Part shown: positions 1 to 10,365 of the stretch, piece by piece
Position numbering within the stretch: position 1 is the first letter of the stretch
Layout: each line of letters begins with the position of its first letter
Assembly (NCBI RefSeq): GCF_900100455.1
Contig: NZ_FNCV01000002.1
Coordinates: 434,001-498,000 of the forward strand
Length of the DNA: 64,000 nucleotides
Reading direction: 5' to 3'
Origin: Roseospirillum parvum
Lineage (GTDB): Bacteria > Pseudomonadota > Alphaproteobacteria > Rhodospirillales > Rhodospirillaceae
Position numbers and translations under genes: made by a program
The notes under the pieces: generated by a model
What the model saw: the letters and a program-made list of their open reading frames with translations, nothing else
The model's database searches: none
Told to the model about the DNA's origin: nothing

Positions 1-69
1 GGGCTTGACCGGGATGGGGCGGGGTTTCGATACTGGGGCCCGTTTTTTTGGCTTCAGGGAGTAAAGCCG

Positions 70-1728
70 GTGAGCATGTCCGAGGGGGGTATTTTCGAGC
101 AGGGTCTTGATCCGGTGGCGGCCAATCATGTGCCGTTGACGCCGATCTCCTTCCTCAAGCGGGCGGCGGTGATCTGCCCGGACAAGGTGGCGATCATCCA
201 TGGGCCGCTGCGGCGCACCTATGGCGAGATGCACGCGCGGTCGGTGCGGCTGGCCTCGGCGCTGGCCCGGCGGGGCATCGGGGTGGGCGACACGGTCAGC
301 GTGATGGCCCCCAACACCCCGGCCATGCTGGAGGCCCACCACGGGGTGCCGCTGTGCGGGGCGGTGATCAACGCGCTGAACATCCGCCTGGATGCCGAGG
401 CCATCGCCTTCATCCTGGAGCATGGCGAGGCCAAGGTGCTGTTGACCGACCGCGCCTTCAGCCCGGTCATCGCCGAGGCGGTGAAGCGCATGGAACACCC
501 GCCGCTGGTGGTCGACATCGACGACCCGCTGGCCGAGGGCGGCGAGTTGATCGGTGCGCTGACCTACGAGGACCTGCTGGCCGAGGGCGACCCCGAGGCC
601 ACTTTCCCGCTGCCCGACGACGAATGGCGGGCCATCGCGCTGAACTACACCAGCGGCACCACCGGCAACCCCAAGGGGGCCGTCTACCATCATCGCGGGG
701 CCTACCTGAACGCCCTGGGCAACGCCCAGGCCTTCCACCTCAGCCAGCAGTCGGTCTATCTGTGGACCCTGCCCATGTTCCACTGCAACGGCTGGACCTA
801 CACCTGGGCGGTGACGGCGGCGCTGGGCACCCATGTCTGCCTGCGCAAGCTGGAGCCGGCGCGCGTCTTCGAGCAGATCGCCGAGCATGGCGTCACCCAC
901 ATGTGCGGCGCGCCGATCGTGCTGGGCATGCTGATCCACGCCCCGGAAAGCGACCGGCGCAGCTTCCCGCAGCGGGTCGAGATCGCCACCGGCGGCGCCG
1001 CGCCGCCCTCCGCCGTGATCGCCGGCATGGAGAAGATGGGCTTCAACGTCACCCACCTCTATGGCCTGACCGAGACCTACGGCCCGGCTACCGTGTGCCT
1101 GCCGCAGCCCGAGTGGGCCGACCTCGAGCTGCCCGAGCGGGCCGCCCGCATGGCCCGCCAGGGGGTGGCCTACGCCACCCTGGAGGAGGTCCGCGTGATG
1201 GACCCGGTGGACATGACCGACGTGCCGGCCGACGGCCTCACGGTGGGCGAGCTGATGGTGCGCTCCAACACCGTCATGAAGGGCTACCTGAAGAACCCCT
1301 CGGCCACCGAGGCGGCCTTCCGCGACGGCTGGTTCCACACCGGCGATCTGGCGGTGCGCCACCCGGACGGCTACGTGGAGGTCAAGGACCGCTCGAAGGA
1401 CATCATCATCTCGGGCGGCGAGAACATCTCCAGCCTCGAGGTGGAGGAGGTGCTCTACCGCCACCCCGAGGTGATGGAAGCCGCCGTGGTCGCCCGCCCC
1501 GACCCCAAGTGGGGCGAGACCCCGTGCGCCTTCGTGGCCCTGAAGCCCGACGCCGAGGGCAGCCTGACCGAAGCCGACATCATCAGTTGGTGCCGCGACC
1601 ACATGGCCCACTTCAAGGCGCCGCGCACGGTGGTCTTCACCGAGCTGCCGAAAACCTCGACCGGCAAGATCCAGAAGTACATCCTGCGCCAGCAGGCCCG
1701 GGCGGCGGCCGACGAGGCCGCTTCGTGA
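70..1728 (+). CDS. Acyl-CoA synthetase (AMP-forming), fatty-acid type
   Basis: A 552-residue member of the adenylate-forming (ANL) superfamily that activates a carboxylic acid to its CoA thioester via an acyl-adenylate. The P-loop YTSGTTGNPKG lies at about residues 193-203, the hinge/A8 region GWFHTGDLA near 420, and the catalytic lysine in TSTGKIQKY near 535, so the chain is complete. The start is GTG, with an in-frame ATG two codons later; a GGGAGT-like ribosome site precedes both. It is followed after 32 bases by an SDR reductase on the same strand, so the two probably act on one acyl substrate. Medium- or long-chain fatty acids or a related acid such as methylmercaptopropionate are all possible; the sequence does not decide. 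Confidence 0.9.
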   Translation: MSMSEGGIFEQGLDPVAANHVPLTPISFLKRAAVICPDKVAIIHGPLRRTYGEMHARSVRLASALARRGIGVGDTVSVMAPNTPAMLEAHHGVPLCGAVINALNIRLDAEAIAFILEHGEAKVLLTDRAFSPVIAEAVKRMEHPPLVVDIDDPLAEGGELIGALTYEDLLAEGDPEATFPLPDDEWRAIALNYTSGTTGNPKGAVYHHRGAYLNALGNAQAFHLSQQSVYLWTLPMFHCNGWTYTWAVTAALGTHVCLRKLEPARVFEQIAEHGVTHMCGAPIVLGMLIHAPESDRRSFPQRVEIATGGAAPPSAVIAGMEKMGFNVTHLYGLTETYGPATVCLPQPEWADLELPERAARMARQGVAYATLEEVRVMDPVDMTDVPADGLTVGELMVRSNTVMKGYLKNPSATEAAFRDGWFHTGDLAVRHPDGYVEVKDRSKDIIISGGENISSLEVEEVLYRHPEVMEAAVVARPDPKWGETPCAFVALKPDAEGSLTEADIISWCRDHMAHFKAPRTVVFTELPKTSTGKIQKYILRQQARAAADEAAS

Positions 1729-1760
1729 GCCGCGCCGGAACAGCGGGCGACGGGTCGCCG

Positions 1761-2528
1761 ATGACGCCGTTCGACCTTTCCGGCGAGGTCGCCCTGATCA
1801 CCGGTGCCTCGTCGGGCCTGGGCCGCCACATGGCCGGGGTGCTGGCCCGGGCCGGGGCCCGCGTCGCGCTGACCGCGCGGCGGCTCGACCGGCTCGATCA
1901 GGCGGTCGGCGAGATCGCCCGCGACGGCGGCCAGGCACTGGCCGTGGCCATGGACGTCACCGACCGGGCCAGCGTGGTCGATGGCTTCACGGCCACCGAG
2001 GAGAGCCTCGGCCGGCCCACCATCGTGGTCAACAACGCCGGCATCGCGCTGACCGAAAAGGCCCTGGAGCTGACCGAAAGCGACTGGCGGACGGTGCTCG
2101 ACACCAACCTGACCGGGGCCTGGCTGGTCGCCCAGGAAGCCGCCCGCCGCATGAGCCAGGGTGAGCCGACCGGCGGCAGTCTGATCAACATCGCCTCCAT
2201 CCTGGGGCTGCGGCCGACCGCCGGGGTCGCCCCCTACGCCGCCGCCAAGGCCGGGCTGATCCACCTGACCCAGGTCCTGGCCCTGGAGTGGGCGCGCCAC
2301 AACGTGCGCGTCAACGCCCTGGCCCCGGGCTACGTGGAGACCGAGATCAACCGCGACTTCTTCGCCACCGAGGCCGGACAGAAGCTGATCCGGCGCATCC
2401 CGCAACGCCGCCTGGGCCAGCCCAGGGACCTGGACGGCGCCCTGCTGCTGCTCGCCTCGCCGGCCTCGGCCTACATCACCGGGGCCACCCTGCCGATCGA
2501 CGGCGGCCACCTGTGCGCCGGCCTGTGA
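1761..2528 (+). CDS. SDR family NAD(P)-dependent oxidoreductase
   Basis: A 255-residue classical short-chain dehydrogenase/reductase. The nucleotide-binding TGASSGLG motif is at residues 14-21, NNAG follows in the middle, and the catalytic Ser-Tyr-Lys set appears as IAS and YAAAK. The C-terminal part PIDGGHLCAGL is typical of the FabG-like branch. I chose ATG at 1761 because it begins 6 residues before the first beta strand, as expected for the family. It probably forms an operon with the upstream acyl-CoA synthetase and could be a 3-hydroxyacyl-CoA dehydrogenase or ketoacyl reductase; that role is inferred from context. Confidence 0.88.
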   Translation: MTPFDLSGEVALITGASSGLGRHMAGVLARAGARVALTARRLDRLDQAVGEIARDGGQALAVAMDVTDRASVVDGFTATEESLGRPTIVVNNAGIALTEKALELTESDWRTVLDTNLTGAWLVAQEAARRMSQGEPTGGSLINIASILGLRPTAGVAPYAAAKAGLIHLTQVLALEWARHNVRVNALAPGYVETEINRDFFATEAGQKLIRRIPQRRLGQPRDLDGALLLLASPASAYITGATLPIDGGHLCAGL

Positions 2529-2538
2529 GGCCGCCGCG

Positions 2539-2716
2539 CAAGGGGGCGCCGCCCCTTTGAACCCCGCTGGGGAGGCCGGGGGCCTCCCCAGACCCCACCA
2601 TGAATCAAAACCCCACCGAGGGGGGCTTGCCCCCCTCGGTGGGGTTTTAAGTCACGGCGGGGGTCCGGGGGGGCCCCTGGTCCCCCCGGCGGGGGTCAAG
2701 GGGGCAGCGCCCCCTT
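2539..2716. repeat. GC-rich composite hairpin repeat, copy 1
   Basis: This intergenic stretch lies between the converging SDR and oxoprolinase genes and is almost identical in layout to 6350-6530. It begins with a short palindrome (GGGGCGCCGCCCC), has a long central hairpin at 2609-2646 followed by TTTT, and ends with a second G-run/C-run palindrome. The central hairpin plus T-run could act as a bidirectional terminator here. No coding sequence is seen. Confidence 0.8.
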
Positions 2717-2727
2717 GCGTGCCGCCC

Positions 2728-5700
2728 TCACCGGTCGGGCGCCCCGTAGCCCCCGCCGCCCGGTGTCTCGATGACCAGCACGTCGCCCGGGTTCATCTCG
2801 GTGCGGGCGGTGGGGCCGAGGTCCTCGGTGGTGCCGTCGCGGCGCTCCACACTGTTGCGCCCCACCTCTCCCGGCGCCCCGCCGGCCATGCCGTAGGGGG
2901 CGATTCGGCGGCGGTTGGAGAGGATGGCGGCGGTCATCGGCTCCAGGAACTTCAGGCGCCGGACCACCCCGTCGCCGCCCTTGTGCCGGCCAGCGCCGCC
3001 CGAGCCCGGCCGCAGCGAGAAGGCCTCGATTCGCACCGGGAAGCGCCATTCCAACACTTCCGGGTCGGTCAGGCGGGAGTTGGTCATGTGGGTATGCACC
3101 CCGGAGCAACCGTCGAAGTCGGGCCCCGCCCCGGCCCCGCCGCACAGGGTTTCGTAGTACTGATGGGTGGCGTTGCCGAAGGTCAGGTTGTTCATCGTCC
3201 CCTGCGCCGCGCCCATGACGCCCAACGCGCCATAGAGGGCATCGACCACCACCTGGCTGGTCTCCACGTTGCCGGCGACCACCGCCGCCGGGTAGGCCGG
3301 GTTGAGCATCGAGCCTTCCGGGATGTGGATGTCGAGCGGCTTCAGGCAGCCCTCGTTCATCGGGATGGGGGCATCGACCAGGGTGCGGAAGACATACAGC
3401 GCCGCCGCCCGGGTGACCGCGGCGGGAGCGTTGAAGTTGCCCGGATGCTGCCCGGAAGTGCCGGTGAAGTCGAGCCGCGCCGAACGGCTGGCGGCATCGA
3501 CGGTGACCGCCACCTCGACCGCCGCCCCGTCGTCCATCTCGCAGCGGAAGCGGCCCGAGGACAACCGGTCGATGACCCGGCGCACGCTTTCCTCGGCGTT
3601 GTCCTGCACGTGGCCCATGTAGGCCTTGACCACCGGCAGGGTGAACTCGCCGACCATGCGGCGAAGCTCGGTGACGCCCTTTTCGTTGGCCGCCACCTGG
3701 GCCTTCAGGTCGGCGATGTTCTGGGCCACGTTGCGGGCCGGCCAGGGGCCGCTGGACAGGGTCTGGCTGATTTCCGCCTCCAGGAAGCGCCCCTCGGCGA
3801 CCAGGGGCACGGCGTCGAGCAGCACCCCCTCTTCCTCCACCGTGCGCGAATGGGGCGGCATGGAGCCCGGGGTGATGCCGCCGATGTCGGCATGGTGGCC
3901 GCGCGAGGCGACCAGGAACAGAAGCTCCTCGCCGGCCTCGTCGAAGACCGGGGTGATGACGGTGACATCGGGCAGATGGGTGCCGCCGTTGTAGGGCGCG
4001 TTGAGGGCGTAGACATCGCCCGGGGCCAGCCGGTCGCCCACCTTGTCGAGCACGGCACGCACGCTTTCGCCCATGCTGCCCAGATGGACCGGCATGTGCG
4101 GCGCGTTGGCAACCAGATTGCCGGCCCCGTCGAACACCGCGCAGGAGAAGTCCAGCCGCTCCTTGATGTTCACCGAATGGCTGGTGTTGGCCAGGGTGGC
4201 GCCCATCTGCTCGGCGATGTTCATGAACAGGTTGTTGAACACCTCCAGCATCACCGGGTCGGCGTCGGTGCCGATGGGGGCGGCGCCGCGCAGGGTGGCG
4301 ACGCGGGTCAGGATGAGGTGGCCGTAGGTGTTCATCTCGGCCCGCCAACCGGGCTCGACCACCGTGGTCCCGGTGGCCTCGGCGATCAGCGCCGGGCCGT
4401 CGAGCACATCGCCGGGGCCCAGGTCGTCGCGCGCGAACACCGGGGTATCGCGCCGTGCGCCGTGGCAGACCATGCCCACCGTGGCCTTGGGCGCCGGCGG
4501 GCCGGCCCGGTCGGGGGGCGGCAGTTCGGGGTCGGCGGCCTGGGCGGTGCCGCCCACCGCCTCCACCGACAGCGCCTCGACCAGCAACGGCGCCTCGGGC
4601 ATGAGGAAGCCGAACTGGCGGCGATGCGCCACGTTGAAGGCCTCGGTCATGGCGGCGGGGGTGCCATAGGGCACCTCCAGCGCCGTGTCGGTGCCCTGAT
4701 AACGCAGCAGGGCCCGGGGCTCCAGGCGGATGTCGTCGGCCCCGATGCCCTGCTCGGCCAGATCGGTCGCCGCCCGGCGGCCCAGCTCCTCCACCGCCGC
4801 GTCCAGATCATCGGCCAGAGTGTCGGACAGGGTGTCGGACAGCGGCGCCTCGATGGCCTGCTGGTGCACCGCGCGCAGATCAGCCAGCCCCATGCCATAG
4901 GCCGACAGCACCCCGGCGAAGGGATGGATGAACACCGTCTTCATGCCCAGCGCGTCGGCCACCCGGCAGGCGTGCTGACCGCCCGCCCCGCCGAAGCAGA
5001 CCAGGGTGTAGCGGGTCACGTCGTGGCCGCGCTCCACGCTGATCTTCTTGATGGCGTTGGCCATGTTCTCGACGGCGATGGTCAGGAAGCCCTCGGCCAC
5101 CGCCTCGGCCGGCTGGCCGACCTTGCCCGCCAGCTCGGCGAAGCCCGCCTCGACCGCCGCCCGGTCCAGGGGTTCATCACCGCCCGGCCCGAACACCGCC
5201 GGAAAGAACTCGGGCTGCAAGCGGCCCAGCATGACGTTGCAGTCGGTCACCGCCAGCGGTCCGCCGCGCCGGTAGCAGGCCGGCCCCGGATCGGCCCCGG
5301 CCGACTGCGGCCCGACCGTGAAGCGCCGCCCGTCGAAGGCCAGCCGCGAGCCGCCGCCCGCCGCCACGGTGTGGATCTCCATCATCGGCGCCTTGATGCG
5401 CACCCCGGCCACCACGCTGTCCTGGGTGCGGGCATAGACCCCGTCGAAGTGCGACACGTCGGTCGAGGTGCCGCCCATGTCGAAGCCGATCAGGCGCTCG
5501 AACCCGGCCATGGCGGCGCTCCTGGCCATCCCCACCACGCCGCCGGCCGGGCCGGAGAGAATGGCGTCCTTGCCGGCGAAGCGCCGGGCATCGGTCAGCC
5601 CGCCGTTGGACTGCATGAACAGCAGCCGGGTATCGCCCAGATCAGCCGCCACCCGGTCCACGTAGCGGGCCAGGATGGGCGACAGATAGGCGTCCACCAC

Positions 5701-6324
5701 CGCCGTGTCGCCGCGCCCGACCAGCTTCATCAGGGGGCTGGCCCGGTGCGACAGGCTGACCTGGGTGAAGCCCACCTGGCGCGCCATCTCGCCGGCCCGC
5801 AGCTCGTGGGCGTGATACCGGTAGCCGTGCAGGAAGACGATGGCACAGGCCCGGATGCCCTTGTCGTAGGCCGCCTGCAGGGCGGCCCGGCACTGGGCCT
5901 CGTCCAGCTCTTCCAGCACCGTGCCGTCGGCGGCGTGGCGCTGGTCGATCTCGTGGACCTCGCAATAGAGCATCTCCGGCAGCACGATGTTCAGCGCGAA
6001 CAGGTCCGGCCGGTGCTGGGTGCCGATCCTCAGTGCGTCGCGGAAGCCCCGGGTGATGAACAGCGCCGTCGCATCGCCCTGACGCTCCAGCAACGCATTG
6101 GTCGCCACCGTGGTGCCCATGCGCACGCTGTCCACCCGCTCGGCCGGGATCGGCGCATCGGGCGCCACCCCCAGCAGATCGCGGATGCCCTGCAAGGCCG
6201 CGTCCTCGTAGCGGCCCGGGTTCTCCGACAACAGCTTGTGGGTGACAAGACCCCCGTCCGGCCGCCGCGCCACCAGATCGGTGAAGGTGCCCCCCCGATC
6301 AACCCAAAACCGCCACCGCGCCAT
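2728..6324 (-). CDS. 5-oxoprolinase / hydantoinase A-B fusion
   Basis: A 1198-residue protein joining a HyuA-type half (about residues 1-680) to a HyuB-type half (about 700-1190), the layout of ATP-hydrolysing 5-oxoprolinase, which opens 5-oxo-L-proline to glutamate. The start reads [16 protein letters not shown]; the DRGGTFTD phosphate loop with Asp-Arg is typical of oxoprolinases, whereas HyuA proteins usually have [18 protein letters not shown] and GAGGGSRL-like glycine loops follow. The open frame runs far upstream, but a strong GGGAGGTAA ribosome site ten bases before ATG 6324 fixes the start. It stands alone between two copies of the same repeat. A hydantoinase acting on another cyclic amide is the alternative. 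Confidence 0.88.
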   Translation of the reverse strand: MARWRFWVDRGGTFTDLVARRPDGGLVTHKLLSENPGRYEDAALQGIRDLLGVAPDAPIPAERVDSVRMGTTVATNALLERQGDATALFITRGFRDALRIGTQHRPDLFALNIVLPEMLYCEVHEIDQRHAADGTVLEELDEAQCRAALQAAYDKGIRACAIVFLHGYRYHAHELRAGEMARQVGFTQVSLSHRASPLMKLVGRGDTAVVDAYLSPILARYVDRVAADLGDTRLLFMQSNGGLTDARRFAGKDAILSGPAGGVVGMARSAAMAGFERLIGFDMGGTSTDVSHFDGVYARTQDSVVAGVRIKAPMMEIHTVAAGGGSRLAFDGRRFTVGPQSAGADPGPACYRRGGPLAVTDCNVMLGRLQPEFFPAVFGPGGDEPLDRAAVEAGFAELAGKVGQPAEAVAEGFLTIAVENMANAIKKISVERGHDVTRYTLVCFGGAGGQHACRVADALGMKTVFIHPFAGVLSAYGMGLADLRAVHQQAIEAPLSDTLSDTLADDLDAAVEELGRRAATDLAEQGIGADDIRLEPRALLRYQGTDTALEVPYGTPAAMTEAFNVAHRRQFGFLMPEAPLLVEALSVEAVGGTAQAADPELPPPDRAGPPAPKATVGMVCHGARRDTPVFARDDLGPGDVLDGPALIAEATGTTVVEPGWRAEMNTYGHLILTRVATLRGAAPIGTDADPVMLEVFNNLFMNIAEQMGATLANTSHSVNIKERLDFSCAVFDGAGNLVANAPHMPVHLGSMGESVRAVLDKVGDRLAPGDVYALNAPYNGGTHLPDVTVITPVFDEAGEELLFLVASRGHHADIGGITPGSMPPHSRTVEEEGVLLDAVPLVAEGRFLEAEISQTLSSGPWPARNVAQNIADLKAQVAANEKGVTELRRMVGEFTLPVVKAYMGHVQDNAEESVRRVIDRLSSGRFRCEMDDGAAVEVAVTVDAASRSARLDFTGTSGQHPGNFNAPAAVTRAAALYVFRTLVDAPIPMNEGCLKPLDIHIPEGSMLNPAYPAAVVAGNVETSQVVVDALYGALGVMGAAQGTMNNLTFGNATHQYYETLCGGAGAGPDFDGCSGVHTHMTNSRLTDPEVLEWRFPVRIEAFSLRPGSGGAGRHKGGDGVVRRLKFLEPMTAAILSNRRRIAPYGMAGGAPGEVGRNSVERRDGTTEDLGPTARTEMNPGDVLVIETPGGGGYGAPDR

Positions 6325-6349
6325 GCCGCCGTTACCTCCCGAGCACACG

Positions 6350-6530
6350 CAAAGGGGCGCCGCCCCTTTGAACCCCGCTGGGGAGGCCAGGGGCCTCCCC
6401 AGACCCCACCCATGAATCAAAACCGGATGGAGGGGGGCAAGCCCCCCTCCGTCCGGTTTTAAGTCACGGCGGGGGTCCGGGGGGGCCCCTGGTCCCCCCG
6501 GCGGGGGTTCAAGGGGGCAGCGCCCCCTTG
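6350..6530. repeat. GC-rich composite hairpin repeat, copy 2
   Basis: Second copy of the element at 2539-2716, in the same orientation, placed in the divergent gap between the oxoprolinase start and trpB. The outer arms match copy 1 closely. The central hairpin (6421-6458) has different stem bases from copy 1 (CCGGATGGAGG against CCCCACCGAGG) yet still pairs with its own other arm. The remaining 110 bases before trpB show no clear promoter. Confidence 0.78.
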
Positions 6531-6642
6531 CCTTGTGTCCGGAGATAAAGGCCGCGCGGCGCGGGGGCAAGGTTTTGCCATTGGGGGTGGGGCGGGCTAG
6601 AAAGGGTGTGTCTGTTGTCCCGCGCCGTTTCGGAGCCTTTTC

Positions 6643-8007
6643 ATGACCGACAGCACCAAGTTTTTCCTGCCCGAGGATCGTCTGCCCAAGGCCTGGTACA
6701 ACCTGGCCGCCGACCTGCCCGAGCCGTTGGCGCCGCCGCTGCATCCGGGGACCGGTCAGCCGCTGGGGCCGGACGATCTGGCGCCGCTGTTCCCGATGGG
6801 GGTGATCGCCCAGGAGGTCAGCCTGGAGCGCTGGATCGACATTCCCGAGCCGGTGCGCGAGGTCCTTCGGTTGTGGCGTCCGTCGCCGCTGGTCCGCGCC
6901 CGGCGGCTGGAAAAGGCGCTCGATACCCCGGCCAAAATCTACTTCAAGTACGAGGGGGTGAGCCCGGCCGGCAGCCACAAGCCCAACACCGCCGTCGCCC
7001 AGGCCTTCTACAACAAGGAGGAAGGCGTGCGCCGGCTGACCACCGAGACCGGGGCCGGCCAGTGGGGCAGTTCGCTGGCCTTTGCCGGCTCGCTGTTCGG
7101 GCTCGAGGTCGAGGTCTACATGGTCCGCGTCTCCTATGAGCAGAAGCCCTACCGGCGGGCCCTGATGGAGACCTACGGCGCCACCTGCATTCCCAGCCCG
7201 TCGCCCAACACCGCCGCCGGGCGGGCCATCCTGGCCGAGGACCCGGACTCCAACGGCTCGCTGGGCATCGCCATTTCCGAGGCGGTGGAACTGGCGTTGC
7301 AGCGCGACGACACGCACTATGCCCTGGGCAGCGTCTTGAACCATGTGTGCCTGCACCAGACGGTGATCGGCCAGGAGGCGATGGCCCAGATGGAGATGGC
7401 CGGCGATCAGCCGGACGTGGTCATCGGCTGTGTCGGCGGCGGCTCCAACTTCGCCGGGCTGGCCTTCCCCTACATGGCCGAGAAGCTGAAGGGCGCCAAG
7501 GTGCGCTGCATCGGCGTCGAGCCGACCTCCTGCCCGACCCTGACCAAGGGCCCCTGCGCCTACGACTACGGCGACACCGGGCAGCTCACCCCGCTGGTCC
7601 GCATGCACACCCTGGGGGCCCATTTCATGCCGCCGGGCAGCCACGCGGGGGGTCTGCGCTATCACGGCATGGCGCCGATGGTCAGCCACGCCCTGAACCT
7701 GGGGCTGATGGAGGCGCGGGCCTATCAGCAGACCGAGTGCTTCGCCGCGGCGGTGGCGTTCGCCCGCCAGGAGGGCATCGTGCCGGCGCCGGAATCCTCG
7801 CACGCGGTGAAGGCGGCGATCGACGAGGCGATGCGCTGCAAGCAGGAGGGCAAGGCCGAGACCATCCTGTTCAACCTGTCGGGCCACGGCCACTTCGACA
7901 TGCAGGCCTACACCAGCTATTTCGCCGGCCAGTTGACCGACCCGGCGTTCGATCCGGCGGCGCTGGAAAGGGCCCTGGCCGATCTACCCAAGGTGGCGGG
8001 GGCGTAG
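6643..8007 (+). CDS. trpB2: Tryptophan synthase beta-like protein (TrpB2 type)
   Basis: A 454-residue PLP enzyme of the TrpB2 subfamily, longer than TrpB1 (about 400) because of an N-terminal extension. It condenses indole with L-serine. The PLP lysine is K113 in SHKPNTA, and the serine-binding TGAGQWG and the phosphate-binding CVGGGSNF loops are both present. No trpA or other trp gene adjoins it, consistent with TrpB2 acting alone as an indole salvage enzyme; that role is known for the family and inferred here. The ATG at 6643 gives the family-typical N-terminus. It sits divergent from the oxoprolinase gene. Confidence 0.9.
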   Translation: MTDSTKFFLPEDRLPKAWYNLAADLPEPLAPPLHPGTGQPLGPDDLAPLFPMGVIAQEVSLERWIDIPEPVREVLRLWRPSPLVRARRLEKALDTPAKIYFKYEGVSPAGSHKPNTAVAQAFYNKEEGVRRLTTETGAGQWGSSLAFAGSLFGLEVEVYMVRVSYEQKPYRRALMETYGATCIPSPSPNTAAGRAILAEDPDSNGSLGIAISEAVELALQRDDTHYALGSVLNHVCLHQTVIGQEAMAQMEMAGDQPDVVIGCVGGGSNFAGLAFPYMAEKLKGAKVRCIGVEPTSCPTLTKGPCAYDYGDTGQLTPLVRMHTLGAHFMPPGSHAGGLRYHGMAPMVSHALNLGLMEARAYQQTECFAAAVAFARQEGIVPAPESSHAVKAAIDEAMRCKQEGKAETILFNLSGHGHFDMQAYTSYFAGQLTDPAFDPAALERALADLPKVAGA

Positions 8008-8182
8008 ACCTTTTGGGTGCCCCCACCCCTGCCGCGCCCCTATCCCTACCCCCCCTCCCCTGCCCGGTTGGGTGACCCCGAGTGGCCTTGCCATTCGGGG
8101 TGCGGGTTGATTTGATGGCCTTATCAAGGGGCAACCGTCCCCAGTTGAGCAACCGGCTTCATCCAAGGGAGAAACATCCGTC

Positions 8183-10210
8183 ATGGGTCATTCCGTCACC
8201 AGCCAGCGCGTGGCCGCGCTTGTCGGACCGTATACCAGCGGCAAGACCAGCCTGCTCGAAGCGATGTTGATGCGGGCCGACGTCATCCACCGGCTGGGCA
8301 AGGTGACCGAGGGCTCGACCGTGGGCGACGGCTCGCCCGAGGCCCGCGACCGCCAGATGGGGGTGGAGGTCAACGTCGCCCGGGCCGACTACATGGGCCA
8401 GGCGTGGACCTTCCTCGACTGCCCGGGCTCGATCGAGTTCATGCAGGACACCTACAACGCCCTGATGGTGGCCGACATCGCGGTGGTGGTGGTCGATCCC
8501 GAGCCGGAACGGGCCGCCATGCTCACCCCGCTCCTGAAGTTCCTGGACGAGCGCGAAATCCCCCACCTGATCTTCATCAACAAGGTCGACCACGCCCACA
8601 TCTCGGTGCGCGCCGTGCTGGAGGGGTTGCAGGCGGTGTCGTCGCGCCCGATGGTCCTGCGCGAGGTGCCGATCCGCGACGGCGAAACCATCACCGGCTA
8701 TGTCGATCTGGTCAGCGAGCGGGCCTACAAGTACCGCCAGGGCGAGGCCAGCCAGTTGGTCAAGCTGCCCGAATCGGTGCGCGAGCGGGAGGCCGAGGCG
8801 CGCCAGGAGATGCTGGAAAGCCTGGCCGACTTCAACGACGACCTGCTGGAAAAGCTGCTCGAGGACACCGTCCCCCCGGCCGGGGAAATCTACGCCGACC
8901 TGTCGCGCGACATCGCCAATGATCTGGTGGTGCCGGTGCTGTTCGGCTCGGCGACCAACCTCGAGGGCGTGGGCCGCCTGTTGAAGTCGCTGCGCCACGA
9001 CACCCCCGACCACACCCACACCGCGACCCGCCTGGGCCTGGATGCGGACGGCCCCGCCGTCGCCCGCTGCTTCAAGACCCTGCACGCCCAGCACACCGGC
9101 AAGATGAGCCTGCTCCGCCTGTTCGCCGGCGAGATGAAGGACAACGGCACCATCGACGGCGAGCGCCCGAGCGGCATGTTCACCCTGCTCGGCACCGACA
9201 GCACCAAGGTTCCCGGGGCGGTCGCCGGCGACGTGGTCGCCCTGGGCCGGCTGGAGAAGCTGCCCACCGGGGCGCTGATCGAGAACGGCCGCCAGAAGCC
9301 CGACGGCGACTGGCCCAAGCCGATGGCCCCGGTCTACGCCCTGGCCGTGCAGGCGACCAGCGCCAGCGACGACGTGAAGCTGACCCACGCCCTCTCCCGG
9401 CTGTGCGAGGATGATCCCTCGCTGCTCGTCGAGCAGCGCGAGGACACCAACCAGCTGGTCCTCTGGGGCCAGGGCGACATCCACCTGAAGGTCGCCGTGG
9501 AACGCCTGAAGAGCCAGTACAACCTGGAGATCGCCACCAGCGCGCCCAAGGTGCCGTTCCACGAGACCATCCGCAAGTCGACCAAGCAGCAGGGCCGCTT
9601 CAAGCGCCAGTCGGGCGGCCACGGCCAGTTCGGCGACGTGCACGTGGAGATCAAGCCGCTGCCGCGCGGCGAGGGGGTGGCCTTCACCGACAGCATCACC
9701 GGCGGCGTGGTGCCCAAGGCCTACATCCCGGCGGTCGAGGCCGGGGTCAAGGACTACGCCCGGCAGGGCGTGCTGGGCTTCCCGGTGGTCGATTTCACGG
9801 TCAACCTCTACGACGGCTCCTACCACACCGTGGACAGCTCCGAGCAGGCCTTCAAGACGGCCGCCCAGATGGCCCTGCGCGAAGGCATGCCCAAGTGCGA
9901 CCCGGTGCTGCTGGAACCCATCCTGATGGTCGAGGTCTCGGTGCCCACCGAGGCCACCTCGCGGGCCCAGCGGGCGCTGTCCAGCCGGCGCGGGCAGATC
10001 CTGGCCTTCAGCCCCAAGGAAGGCTGGGAAGGCTGGGACATCATCCAGGCCCACGTGCCGCAGGCCGAGATCGCCGATTTGATCACCGACCTGCGCTCGC
10101 AGTCGATGGGGGTGGGCACCTACACCTTCCGCTTCGACCACATGCAGGAGCTGTCGGGCAAGCAGGCCGACCAGATCGTCGCCGCCCGCGCCGCCGAGCT
10201 GAAGGGGTAG
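8183..10210 (+). CDS. EF-G-like translational GTPase (paralogue)
   Basis: A 675-residue protein with the full EF-G domain order: G domain, beta barrel, and domains III-V. G1 is GPYTSGKT (residues 15-22) and G4 is NKVD. G3 reads DCPGS near residue 79 where canonical EF-G has DxPGH, so the catalytic histidine is replaced by serine. That change, and the slightly short length, mark it as the EF-G-like paralogue found in many alphaproteobacteria rather than the ribosomal fusA, which would sit with rpsL, rpsG and tuf. Its true role is unknown. The start ATG has GGGAGA upstream. A hairpin terminator at 10308-10344 follows. Confidence 0.85.
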   Translation: MGHSVTSQRVAALVGPYTSGKTSLLEAMLMRADVIHRLGKVTEGSTVGDGSPEARDRQMGVEVNVARADYMGQAWTFLDCPGSIEFMQDTYNALMVADIAVVVVDPEPERAAMLTPLLKFLDEREIPHLIFINKVDHAHISVRAVLEGLQAVSSRPMVLREVPIRDGETITGYVDLVSERAYKYRQGEASQLVKLPESVREREAEARQEMLESLADFNDDLLEKLLEDTVPPAGEIYADLSRDIANDLVVPVLFGSATNLEGVGRLLKSLRHDTPDHTHTATRLGLDADGPAVARCFKTLHAQHTGKMSLLRLFAGEMKDNGTIDGERPSGMFTLLGTDSTKVPGAVAGDVVALGRLEKLPTGALIENGRQKPDGDWPKPMAPVYALAVQATSASDDVKLTHALSRLCEDDPSLLVEQREDTNQLVLWGQGDIHLKVAVERLKSQYNLEIATSAPKVPFHETIRKSTKQQGRFKRQSGGHGQFGDVHVEIKPLPRGEGVAFTDSITGGVVPKAYIPAVEAGVKDYARQGVLGFPVVDFTVNLYDGSYHTVDSSEQAFKTAAQMALREGMPKCDPVLLEPILMVEVSVPTEATSRAQRALSSRRGQILAFSPKEGWEGWDIIQAHVPQAEIADLITDLRSQSMGVGTYTFRFDHMQELSGKQADQIVAARAAELKG

Positions 10211-10212
10211 GG

Positions 10213-10255
10213 GCAAATCCCGAGCGATCCGGAACGGATTGCGACGGGGATTTGC
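10213..10255. repeat. REP-type palindrome (GCAAATC...GATTTGC family)
   Basis: An imperfect palindrome starting three bases after the EF-G-like stop codon: GCAAATCCC at one end and GGGGATTTGC at the other, around a centre GATCCGGAACGGATTGC. The same unit recurs near 61110 and three times at 61672-61828. Confidence 0.75.
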
Positions 10256-10307
10256 GGCCGTATCAGCAGGCTCTGGGAGTCGGCCGGGCCGACTGACCAT
10301 AAAGACG

Positions 10308-10344
10308 CAGCCAGGGGCGGACGCCGCGCCTGGCTGCTTTTTTT
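10308..10344 (+). terminator. Rho-independent terminator of the EF-G-like gene
   Basis: CAGCCAGG pairs with CCTGGCTG across a GC-rich loop and is followed by C and seven Ts. The T-run is also the insertion point of the element that follows. Confidence 0.85.
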
Positions 10345-10365
10345 GGGGATCTATATACTTAACTA

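Noticed and set aside
2557-6462. A 1301-codon open frame on the plus strand opposite the oxoprolinase
   Set aside because: It is His/Gly/Arg-rich with no recognisable domain and mirrors the true gene; long antisense frames are a by-product of high GC.
8159-10300. A 713-codon minus-strand frame opposite the EF-G-like gene
   Set aside because: Shadow of a conserved GTPase gene; no motifs or ribosome site.
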